From positions 62,001 to 126,000 of the forward strand of contig NZ_AULB01000024.1 in NCBI RefSeq assembly GCF_000425065.1: a stretch of 64,000 bases of DNA. Reading direction: 5' to 3'. The notes beneath the pieces are model-generated. The model saw only the letters and a program-made list of their open reading frames with translations. It did no database searches and was not told the DNA's origin. Below are positions 14,345 to 21,026 of this stretch, piece after piece. A program made the position numbers and the translations under genes. The stretch's first letter is position 1. Every line of letters starts with the position of its first letter. This stretch comes from Actinomadura rifamycini DSM 43936. Its GTDB lineage: Bacteria; Actinomycetota; Actinomycetes; Streptosporangiales; Streptosporangiaceae.

Positions 14345-15400
14345 CTAGCCGGATACTCGCTTGGCGATCGCGTCGCCGATCTGCGCGGTCGACCGGGCGC
14401 CGAGCGCGCCGCGCTCGCCCAGGTCGTCCGACACCGCCCGCTCGACCCGGCGCGCGGCGTCGCCGGCGCCGACGTGGTCGAGCAGCATCGCGACCGACAG
14501 GATGGTGGCGGTCGGGTCGGCCTTGCCCTGCCCCGCGATGTCGGGGGCGCTGCCGTGCACGGGCTCGAACATCGACGGGGCCGTCCGGTCCGGGTTGACG
14601 TTGCCGGACGCGGCCAGGCCGATGCCGCCCGCGATGGCGGCGCCGATGTCGGTGATGATGTCGCCGAACAGGTTGTCGGTGACGACGACGTCGAACCGGC
14701 CCGGGTCGTTCACGAAGAACATCGTGGCCGCGTCCACGTGCGTGTACGCGGTCGTGACCTGCGGGTACTCCGCGCCGACGCGCTTGAGCGTCCGCTGGTA
14801 GAGGTCGCCGGCGAAGGTGAGGACGTTGTCCTTGTGGACGAGCGTCAGGTGCTTGCGCGGGCGCGACGCGGCCACCTCGAACGCGTACCGGATCACCCGC
14901 TCGACACCGAAGGCGGTGTTGACGCTCTCCTGCGTCGCGACCTCGTGCCGGGTGCCCTTGCGCAGGACGCCGCCGACGCCCGTGTACGGGCCCTCGGTGC
15001 CCTCGCGGACCACGACCATGTCGATGTCGTCCGGCCCGACGCCCGCGAGCGGCGTCGTGACGCCCGGAAACAGCTTGACCGGGCGCAGGTTGACGTAGTG
15101 GTCGAGCTCGAACCGGGTCCGCAGCAGGAGCCCGCGCTCCAGCACGCCGCTCGGCACGCTGGGGTCGCCGACGGCGCCGAGCAGGATGACCTCCTGCTCC
15201 CGCAGCTCGCCGAGGACCGTGTCGGGCAGCGTCTCGCCCGTCCGGTGCCAGCGGGCGGCGCCCAGGTCGTAGGTGGTCTGCTCGAACTTCAGGCCGCCGG
15301 ACGGCGCGACCGCCTCGAGGACCTTCAGTCCCTCGGCGACCACCTCGGGGCCGATCCCGTCACCGGGGATGACGGCCAGACGGATGCTGCGCGATGCCAT
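14345..15400 (-). CDS. leuB: 3-isopropylmalate dehydrogenase
   Basis: 351 aa. Oxidatively decarboxylates 3-isopropylmalate to 2-ketoisocaproate with NAD in leucine synthesis. N-terminal LAVIPGDGIGPEVVAEGLKV, substrate-binding arginines around GLLLRTRFELDHYVNLRP, VVREGTEGPYTG, the catalytic Lys in LTLVHKDNVL, and the metal/NAD region VVTDNLFGDIITDIGA and FEPVHGSAPDIAGQGKADP are all intact. The ATG at 15398-15400 lies only six bases after a TAGAGT -10 element, so the mRNA is probably leaderless. An LtbR/NdgR-like box covers the -35 region (15421-15433). Confidence 0.95.
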   Translation of the reverse strand: MASRSIRLAVIPGDGIGPEVVAEGLKVLEAVAPSGGLKFEQTTYDLGAARWHRTGETLPDTVLGELREQEVILLGAVGDPSVPSGVLERGLLLRTRFELDHYVNLRPVKLFPGVTTPLAGVGPDDIDMVVVREGTEGPYTGVGGVLRKGTRHEVATQESVNTAFGVERVIRYAFEVAASRPRKHLTLVHKDNVLTFAGDLYQRTLKRVGAEYPQVTTAYTHVDAATMFFVNDPGRFDVVVTDNLFGDIITDIGAAIAGGIGLAASGNVNPDRTAPSMFEPVHGSAPDIAGQGKADPTATILSVAMLLDHVGAGDAARRVERAVSDDLGERGALGARSTAQIGDAIAKRVSG

Positions 15401-15406
15401 GCGCGC

Positions 15407-15433
15407 ACTCTACTGCAAACGTCTCACTGCATG
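15407..15433 (-). promoter_or_regulatory. leuB promoter: -10 element and overlapping LtbR/NdgR-like box
   Basis: TAGAGT at 15407-15412 ends six bases before the leuB ATG, implying a leaderless transcript. At 15421-15433 the minus strand reads CATGCAGTGAGAC, matching 10 of 12 positions of the Corynebacterium LtbR motif CA(T/C)ATAGTGAGA as I recall it. The box overlaps the -35 region, as expected for a repressor. Confidence 0.55.
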
Positions 15434-15476
15434 GGCTTCCATCTCGCATTCCGGGCACTCCGGGCCGGGCGGCCGG

Positions 15477-16184
15477 TCAGCGCCCGAGCAGGGCGCAGTC
15501 GCCGCACATGCCGCCGCCGGGCACCCGGTAGTACAGGCAGCAGCTCCGCCGGACGAACCCCGCGGGGCCGAACCCGCCGGTGCCGTCCAGCGGCGGGAGC
15601 GCCAGCAGCGCCCGGACGAGCGCCGCCCGCGCGGCGTCGCGCGGGCCGACGCTCAGGCCCCCGGCGAGCGCCGACGCGGCGTTGCCCCACACGAGCCCGT
15701 CGGCGAGCCGCACGACGCCCGCCAGCGCGTCGCGGAGCGGTGCGAGGGTCCGGGCGACGACCTGGTCGTGGACGAGCCGTGCGGCGCCGTCCGTCCCGGC
15801 GGCGCGCCACCCGGCGGGCGCGGCGAGCCGGAGGGCGACGGGCGCGCCGGGCGTCCACCGCCAGTGCAGCCCGGCGAGGTCGGGCACGACGCCGCGCGCC
15901 GCCGCCGCGACCGCCGGGGACCACACCCGGGACGCGAGCCCCTGGAACAGGACGGACGCGGCCACCCGGTGCTCGGGGGTGCCGAGCCGTTCGGCGTACC
16001 GGGCGGTCAGGTCGGCGAGCCGCGCGCGGTCGGTCTCGGGGAACGGCCGCCACGTGGGGTCGGCCCCTTCCGCCGGGTCGGTGCGGATCTCGAAGTACGG
16101 GCCGAGGCGCGCGACGTCCCGCAGGACGCCGGCGACCTCGTCCGGCTCGGCGGGCTCCGCGACCGCGCGGGGACTCGACGTCAT
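15477..16184 (-). CDS. FhuF-like ferric-siderophore reductase with C-terminal [2Fe-2S] motif
   Basis: 235 aa from the ATG at 16182-16184. The last 25 residues carry RRSCCLYYRVPGGGMCGDC, i.e. CC-x10-C-x2-C, the unusual cysteine set that holds the [2Fe-2S] centre in FhuF. The rest is a diverged Ala/Arg-rich FhuF domain with VAASVLFQGLASRVWSPAV, a DLAGLHWRW segment and a helical second half (GNAASALAGGL). FhuF-type proteins reduce ferric hydroxamate siderophores in the cytoplasm to release iron. No siderophore transport genes are adjacent. It is an isolated gene between leuB and serA. Confidence 0.85.
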   Translation of the reverse strand: MTSSPRAVAEPAEPDEVAGVLRDVARLGPYFEIRTDPAEGADPTWRPFPETDRARLADLTARYAERLGTPEHRVAASVLFQGLASRVWSPAVAAAARGVVPDLAGLHWRWTPGAPVALRLAAPAGWRAAGTDGAARLVHDQVVARTLAPLRDALAGVVRLADGLVWGNAASALAGGLSVGPRDAARAALVRALLALPPLDGTGGFGPAGFVRRSCCLYYRVPGGGMCGDCALLGR

Positions 16185-16245
16185 GCCCCGAGCCTGCCGC
16201 CCCGCGCGGGTGCCCGGCAACCTCGGGAGGCGCCGGAGGCGCGGG

Positions 16246-16365
16246 TCAGCGGGTGGGGTGGCCGCCGTTGTCGCGGCGGTCCAGGGCGATCTGCAGGGCG
16301 CGGGCCGCCTCGTCGCGGGCGTCGTCGGCGGCGGGCTGGGCGGCGGGCGCGGTGGTGCTGTCCAT
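16246..16365 (-). CDS. Small hypothetical protein (39 aa)
   Basis: A 39-codon frame from the ATG at 16363-16365 with CCGGAGAA seven bases upstream. The product is Ala/Asp-rich and probably a single helix (MDSTTAPAAQPAADDARDEA, then ARALQIALDRRDNGGHPTR). It has no signal, Cys or membrane segment. The good ribosome site and codon bias support translation. It lies 62 bp upstream of the FhuF-like gene on the same strand. Function is unknown. Confidence 0.5.
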   Translation of the reverse strand: MDSTTAPAAQPAADDARDEAARALQIALDRRDNGGHPTR

Positions 16366-16671
16366 GGGAGTTCTCCGGTTTCGCTGAGCGGTCGGCGTGC
16401 GGGCCGCCGGCGGCCGTGGTTCGCACGGTCCGGCGCGGCATCGGACTCATGGCCGTGGGCTGCCTCCGCAGCGGGCCGGCCCGCCGATGATCAGGCCCCG
16501 CTGCGGCAGCGAAGGGTTACCACGAAGCGCCGCATACTCCCTGCAACGGTACCCGCACCGCCGCGCGGTGTCCCGACAGGTGGCCGAAAATCTCAGTACG
16601 CGAGACGCAAAGGCGGAGGGGCGGGCGTCCGGCGCGGTGCCGGGCGCCCGCCCCTCGGCGGTGGTCGGGGG
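16366..16671. other. 306-bp intergenic region between serA and the 39-aa gene
   Basis: Contains the serA terminator hairpin (16618-16654) and, in its left half, presumably the promoter of the leftward 39-aa/FhuF-like genes. No gene is seen; the short frames present lack ribosome sites. Confidence 0.5.
16618..16654 (-). terminator. serA terminator hairpin
   Basis: A 16-bp arm beginning GGGGCGGGCG pairs at 15 of 16 positions across a 5-nt loop, 18 bp past the serA stop. There is only a short CTTTG after it, so it is a GC-type terminator. Confidence 0.7.
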
Positions 16672-18261
16672 TCAGCCGTCCAGGTCGACGCGGCGGCCCA
16701 TGTCGGCGCCGACCTCGGCCTTGATGGCGTCGACGAGCTGCGCCGGGATGGCGGAGTCGACGGTGAGGGCGATCAGCGCGCGGCCGCCCTTCTCGTCCCG
16801 GCCGACCTGCATGCCGGCGATGTTGACCTGCTCGTCGCCCAGCAGCTTGCCGACGGCGCCGACGATGCCGGGGCGGTCCTCGTAGGAGAAGAACGCCATG
16901 TGCGCGGTCGGGACCAGCTCCATGTTGTAGCCGTTGATCTCGATGAGCCGCTCGGCGTGCTTGGGGCCGGTGAGCGTGCCGGACACCGACACGACGGCGC
17001 CGTCGGCCATGGTGCCGCGCACCTGCACGACGTTGCGCCAGTCGGGGCTGTCCTCGCTGGTGGTGAGGGTGACCTCGACGCCGCGGTCGCGCGCCAGGAG
17101 GGGCGCGTTCACGAACGTGACGGCCTCCTCGATGACGTCCACGAAGACGCCCTTGAGCGCGGCCAGTTCGAGCACCTTGACGTCGTGCTCGGCGATCTCG
17201 CCGCGGACGACGACGTCGAGCCGGACCGGGACGCCGCCGGCGAGGGCGGTGAAGATCCGGCCGAGCTTCTCGGCGAGCGGGAGGCCGGGCTTGACGTCCT
17301 CGGCGACGGCGCCGCCCTGCACGTTGACGGCGTCCGGGACGAACTCGCCGGACAGCGCGAGCTTCACCGAGCGGGCGACCTGCGTGCCCGCCTTCTCCTG
17401 CGCCTCGTGCGTGCTGGCGCCGAGGTGCGGGGTGACCACGACGTTGTCGTGGTGGAACAGCGGGCTGTCGGTGCAGGGCTCGCTGCTGAACACGTCGAGG
17501 CCGGCGGCGGCGACGCGGCCGTCCTTGATCGCGAGGTCGAGGGCCTGCTCGTCGACGATCCCGCCGCGGGCCGCGTTGACGATGCGGACGCTCGGCTTGA
17601 CCTGGTGCAGCTCGCGGTCGCCGATGAGCCCGAGGGTCTCGGGGGTCTTCGGCAGGTGCACGGTGATGAAGTCGCTCTCGGCGAGCAGCTCGTCGAGGGT
17701 GACGAGCTTGACGCCGAGCTGCGCGGCGCGGGCGGCCTGCACGTACGGGTCGAACGCGATCACGTTCATGTCGAACGCGGCGAGGCGCTGGGCGACGAGG
17801 ACGCCGATGCGGCCGAGGCCGAGGACGCCGACGATCTTGCCCTGCAGTTCGACGCCGGTGTACTTGGACCGCTTCCACTCGCCCTGCTTGAGCGCGGCGT
17901 GGCCCTGTGGCACGTTCCGAGCGGTGGCCAGCAGCAGCGCGATGGCGTGCTCGGCGGCGGTGACGATGTTGGACGTCGGCGCGTTCACGACCATGACGCC
18001 GGCCTTGGTGGCGGCCTCGACGTCGACGTTGTCGAGGCCGACGCCGGCGCGGGCGACGACGCGCAGCTTCGCGGCGTGCCCGAACACCTCCGCGGTGACC
18101 TTGGTGGCGCTGCGGACGATCAGCGCGTCGACGTCGGCCACCGCGGGCAGCAGCTGCTCGCGGTCGCTTCCGTCGACGTGGCGGACCTCGAAGTCGGACT
18201 CCAGCACGGCGATGCCGGCGGGAGAGAGTTCTTCTGCGACGAGGACGACGGGCTTGCTCAA
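16672..18261 (-). CDS. serA: D-3-phosphoglycerate dehydrogenase
   Basis: 529 aa, the long actinobacterial form. Catalyses the first step of serine synthesis. Substrate- and NAD-binding domains occupy about 1-315 (Rossmann motif VLGLGRIGVLVAQRLAAFDM; catalytic region with ARAGVGLDNVD, NAARGGIVDE and the His in TPHLGASTHEAQEKAG). Then come an intervening ASB-type domain (320-450) and a C-terminal ACT domain (455-529; GIVGAVGKLLGDEQVNIAGM) that binds serine for feedback control. The start codon is TTG at 18259-18261, preceded by GAAGGA; the next in-frame ATG would remove the first strand, so TTG is preferred. Confidence 0.95.
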   Translation of the reverse strand: MSKPVVLVAEELSPAGIAVLESDFEVRHVDGSDREQLLPAVADVDALIVRSATKVTAEVFGHAAKLRVVARAGVGLDNVDVEAATKAGVMVVNAPTSNIVTAAEHAIALLLATARNVPQGHAALKQGEWKRSKYTGVELQGKIVGVLGLGRIGVLVAQRLAAFDMNVIAFDPYVQAARAAQLGVKLVTLDELLAESDFITVHLPKTPETLGLIGDRELHQVKPSVRIVNAARGGIVDEQALDLAIKDGRVAAAGLDVFSSEPCTDSPLFHHDNVVVTPHLGASTHEAQEKAGTQVARSVKLALSGEFVPDAVNVQGGAVAEDVKPGLPLAEKLGRIFTALAGGVPVRLDVVVRGEIAEHDVKVLELAALKGVFVDVIEEAVTFVNAPLLARDRGVEVTLTTSEDSPDWRNVVQVRGTMADGAVVSVSGTLTGPKHAERLIEINGYNMELVPTAHMAFFSYEDRPGIVGAVGKLLGDEQVNIAGMQVGRDEKGGRALIALTVDSAIPAQLVDAIKAEVGADMGRRVDLDG

Positions 18262-18430
18262 GGGAAACGGTCCTTCGAAAGTCGGATGTGCGGGCGGTCG
18301 TGCAGCTGAAGTCGCGAGTCACCTCGTCGTGCGCTCGCCCCGTCGGCGAGTCTATCCCTCGCCGCGTCCGGTCATCGCGCACGGGGAAACACCCGCCGGT
18401 AACTCCCCTTTGTCCGGGTCGGTCAAGGAC

Positions 18431-18480
18431 CGGCCGGGTCCGGACGGGTCCGAACGGGTCAGGCCGGGTCCGGACGGGTC
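18431..18480. repeat. Five decamer repeats ending CGGGTC
   Basis: Five consecutive 10-bp units, each ending in CGGGTC (18431-18440 through 18471-18480), run up to and into the stop codon of the thymidylate-synthase-like gene. An extra related unit lies at 18411-18420. They do not form a clear hairpin. Confidence 0.8.
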
Positions 18481-19129
18481 AGGCCGCGTTGGGTTCGGGC
18501 TGAGAGGCGAGGATGGCGGCCACGCGGTCGGCGTCCGCCACGGCGAGGTGCGGGACGTCGACGAAGACGCGGAGCGGGCCGGACGGCAGCCCGAGCCGTT
18601 CGGCGACGTGGAGCTGGACCTCGCGCAGCGGGAGGTAGGCGAGGTAGGCGCGGTGGACGTTCTGCGCGCGGAACATCGCCGTCAGGGTGAGCAGGCAGCC
18701 GCGGATGCGGAAGGCCAGCGCGGTCGGGGCGGTCGGGGCGGTCGGGGCGCCGGCCTCGCCGGGCGCCGCGAGCGAGATCCAGGCGCTGGTGGTCCAGGGG
18801 CGGGCGCGCAGCAGGTCGACGACCCAGCGGATCTGATCGGCGTCCGGGCGGGCCCCGCCGCCGGACGCGCCCTCCCGCCCGCCGGGGCGGCCGTCCTCCC
18901 CGGCGGGACGGGCGAGGCGGGAGCGGTCGCCGTGCTCGCGCAGGATCGGGTCGTCGCGGCTCAGCGCGGCGATCTCGAACAGCAGCGGCGGGCCCTCGAT
19001 GACGGGGCCGCGGTCGGCCATGCCGGCCTCGCCGGCGGACCAGACGTGCCGCAGGACGGCGATCCACGCCCGGCCGCAGGTGTCGAAGCGCCGGACGTCC
19101 GGGGGCCGCGCGCCGTGACCACTCGACAT
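18479..19129 (-). CDS. Thymidylate-synthase-fold protein lacking the catalytic Cys position
   Basis: 216 aa. The C-terminal half follows thymidylate synthase order: DADQIRWVVDLLRARPWTTS (138-bp-equivalent of the RDQL helix), then AFRIRGCLLTLTAMFRAQNV (equivalent of the QRS-x-D strand), YLPLREVQLHVAERLGLPSG and LRVFVDVPHLAVADADRV (the HIY region). The usual PCH with the nucleophilic Cys should precede the AFRIR strand. Instead there is an APTAPTAPT tract (residues 128-136) from a 9-bp triplication. The Arg/Ser pair of the RS motif is also replaced (FRAQN). So it is probably not a standard dTMP synthase. An atypical pyrimidine-modifying or binding role is conceivable. Unrelated flanks. Confidence 0.55.
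   Translation of the reverse strand: MSSGHGARPPDVRRFDTCGRAWIAVLRHVWSAGEAGMADRGPVIEGPPLLFEIAALSRDDPILREHGDRSRLARPAGEDGRPGGREGASGGGARPDADQIRWVVDLLRARPWTTSAWISLAAPGEAGAPTAPTAPTALAFRIRGCLLTLTAMFRAQNVHRAYLAYLPLREVQLHVAERLGLPSGPLRVFVDVPHLAVADADRVAAILASQPEPNAA
18722..18748 (-). repeat. Three exact 9-bp repeats in the thymidylate-synthase-like gene
   Basis: GGTCGGGGC three times on the plus strand, coding APT-APT-APT in the protein on the minus strand, at the place where the active-site Cys is expected. Confidence 0.9.
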
Positions 19130-19403
19130 ATCCCACCCCGCGCCGCGCTTCTCCGGGCCGGGTATTTCCCACCCGCGGCATCGGCGCGCGGTGGCGGAAT
19201 TCCGCGCCTGCCGCGGACCGTCGCCGGCCTCGCTCCGTGCTCCGCCCCTGCCCTCGCTCCGGCAGCGTGACCGGCGGTTTCGCGGACTGCGCCGCCCGCG
19301 CCGGACGCGGCCGTCACGACTTCCTCAAGTATCAGGCAGTCCTGGCGAAAATGATAGGCAGATTTACCTTTCCGACACCTTCACGGTCATTCTGACCGGA
19401 GGA

Positions 19404-20978
19404 TCATCCCGATGTCGTGGACGGCCGTCCGAAATTGCCGGTGGGCGGGCGGCCGGGATGGTGCAGGACGACGTACCCCTCCCGCCGGAAGACCTCCCGG
19501 TACCCGAGGTGCAGCAGCCCCTGGACGCGGACGCGCTGGTCGTGCACGGAGCGGAACGGGAACGTCCGGCGCCCGACGTCGGCGACGACCCACGGCGCGT
19601 TGCGGGGCCAGCGGTCCAGCAGCAGGACGTGCGCGCGGGCGCTGAGCGCCGGGCCGACGTTGTTCGCCGCCTCGACGAGGGCCCCGGACGGGACGTGCGC
19701 CGCCGCGGCCGCCGCGGCCTGTGCGCGCGCGTCGCGCCGGTAGAGGGACGGGTCGGCGAGTTCGCCGAACGCGAAGAACGGGACGGTGGCGGCCGCGGCG
19801 GCCAGCAGGGCGGCGGCGGGGAGGGCGCGCGGCCCGCGGCGGGCGGCGCGGAAGCGGTCGCGCAGCCGCACCGCCCCGTCCACGGCCGCCAGGACGAGGA
19901 CCGCGATGATGAACGCGTTGTAGTGGTACCGCGTCTGCCACCAGTTCTCGAATCCGGAGGCCAGCATCCGCTCCGCGAGCAGCGGGACCGCGGCGAGCGT
20001 CAGCGGCGACGCCAGCGGGAGCAGCAGCAGCGGCGCGGCGAGCAGCAGCATCATGACGAGTTTGGCGGGCGGGTCGCCCAGCAGCGCCAGGGCGTCCCAG
20101 GGGTGCGTGAGCGCGTGCGCGGCGGCGCCCGGCAGGTCGGGGCCGAGCGCGCCGTACGCCCAGTAGTAGTCGTCGTCCCCGCCGAACGCCGGGATGAGGA
20201 ACCGGGAGGCCGCCCAGGTGGCGGCGAGCCCGGCCGCGATGTGGACGGCGCCGGAGCGGCGCTCGCCGGGGCGGGTGAGCAGGTAGAGGCCGAACCCGGC
20301 GAGCAGGAGGCCCATGTCCTCCTTGACCGGCAGCAGGAGGACCGCGAGGGCCGCCGCCTGCCCGCGCCGTCCGGCGTCGTGCCGCTCGATGAGCAGCGCC
20401 GACAGGAGCGGGACGAACGCGACCTCGTGGAAGTCGAACGCGAGCGCCTCGGCGACCGGCCACGACAGCGCGTACGCGCCGGACGCGCAGTAGGCGGCGG
20501 CCGGGCCCAGCCGCCGCGCGGTGAACCGCCAGATCGGGACGATCGCGGCGGCGAACAGCACGGCCTGCGCGACGAGCAGCGTGCCGGGGCCGTCGTGGAT
20601 CCAGTAGAGCGGTGCGAGGACGGCCAGGATCGGCGAGAAGTGGTCGCCGAGGACGGAGAAGTCGGGCCCGAAGCCGTTGTGGACGCCCTTGACGAGCGCG
20701 ACCGGCGGCCCGAACCCGCTGTAGGAGCGGACCGCCTGGTCGAAGATCACCAGGTCGTAGCTGCTCGCGCGGAAGGCGTGCAGGCGCAGCAGCGAGTACG
20801 CGGCGTACACGGCCGCGGCGACCAGCGCCGTCGCGAGGACGCCGGAGCGGGCGCCTGCGCGGGCGAGCAGGCGGCGCCCGCGCGCGGCGAAGCGGCGGCG
20901 CGCGTCCCGTCCGGCGCGGCCCGCCGGCGCACGGTCGAGGGTGCCCGCTCCCCCGCCGGCCGTAACCCCCTCAGCCAC
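19404..20978 (-). CDS. DUF2079 integral membrane protein
   Basis: 524 aa. Several membrane helices alternate with typical DUF2079 motifs: the first loop SSYDLVIFDQAVRSYSGFGP and FSVLGDHFSPILAVLAPLYW, then WPVAEALAFDFHEVAFVPLL and LLPVKEDMGLLLAGFGLYLL. ENWWQTRYHYNAFIIAVLVL precedes a soluble C-terminal part of about 150 residues. The fold and the DF(H)E and KED acidic residues are reminiscent of GT-C glycosyltransferases that use polyprenyl-phosphate donors; that role is inference, as DUF2079 is uncharacterised. It stands alone between the thymidylate-synthase-like gene and the ABC permease, with a 48-bp gap to the latter. Confidence 0.85.
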   Translation of the reverse strand: MAEGVTAGGGAGTLDRAPAGRAGRDARRRFAARGRRLLARAGARSGVLATALVAAAVYAAYSLLRLHAFRASSYDLVIFDQAVRSYSGFGPPVALVKGVHNGFGPDFSVLGDHFSPILAVLAPLYWIHDGPGTLLVAQAVLFAAAIVPIWRFTARRLGPAAAYCASGAYALSWPVAEALAFDFHEVAFVPLLSALLIERHDAGRRGQAAALAVLLLPVKEDMGLLLAGFGLYLLTRPGERRSGAVHIAAGLAATWAASRFLIPAFGGDDDYYWAYGALGPDLPGAAAHALTHPWDALALLGDPPAKLVMMLLLAAPLLLLPLASPLTLAAVPLLAERMLASGFENWWQTRYHYNAFIIAVLVLAAVDGAVRLRDRFRAARRGPRALPAAALLAAAAATVPFFAFGELADPSLYRRDARAQAAAAAAAHVPSGALVEAANNVGPALSARAHVLLLDRWPRNAPWVVADVGRRTFPFRSVHDQRVRVQGLLHLGYREVFRREGYVVLHHPGRPPTGNFGRPSTTSG

Positions 20979-21026
20979 GAGCCGGACGCTATCAGCAGCG
21001 CCGGCCCGTGGCTTCGCTCGGCGCGG

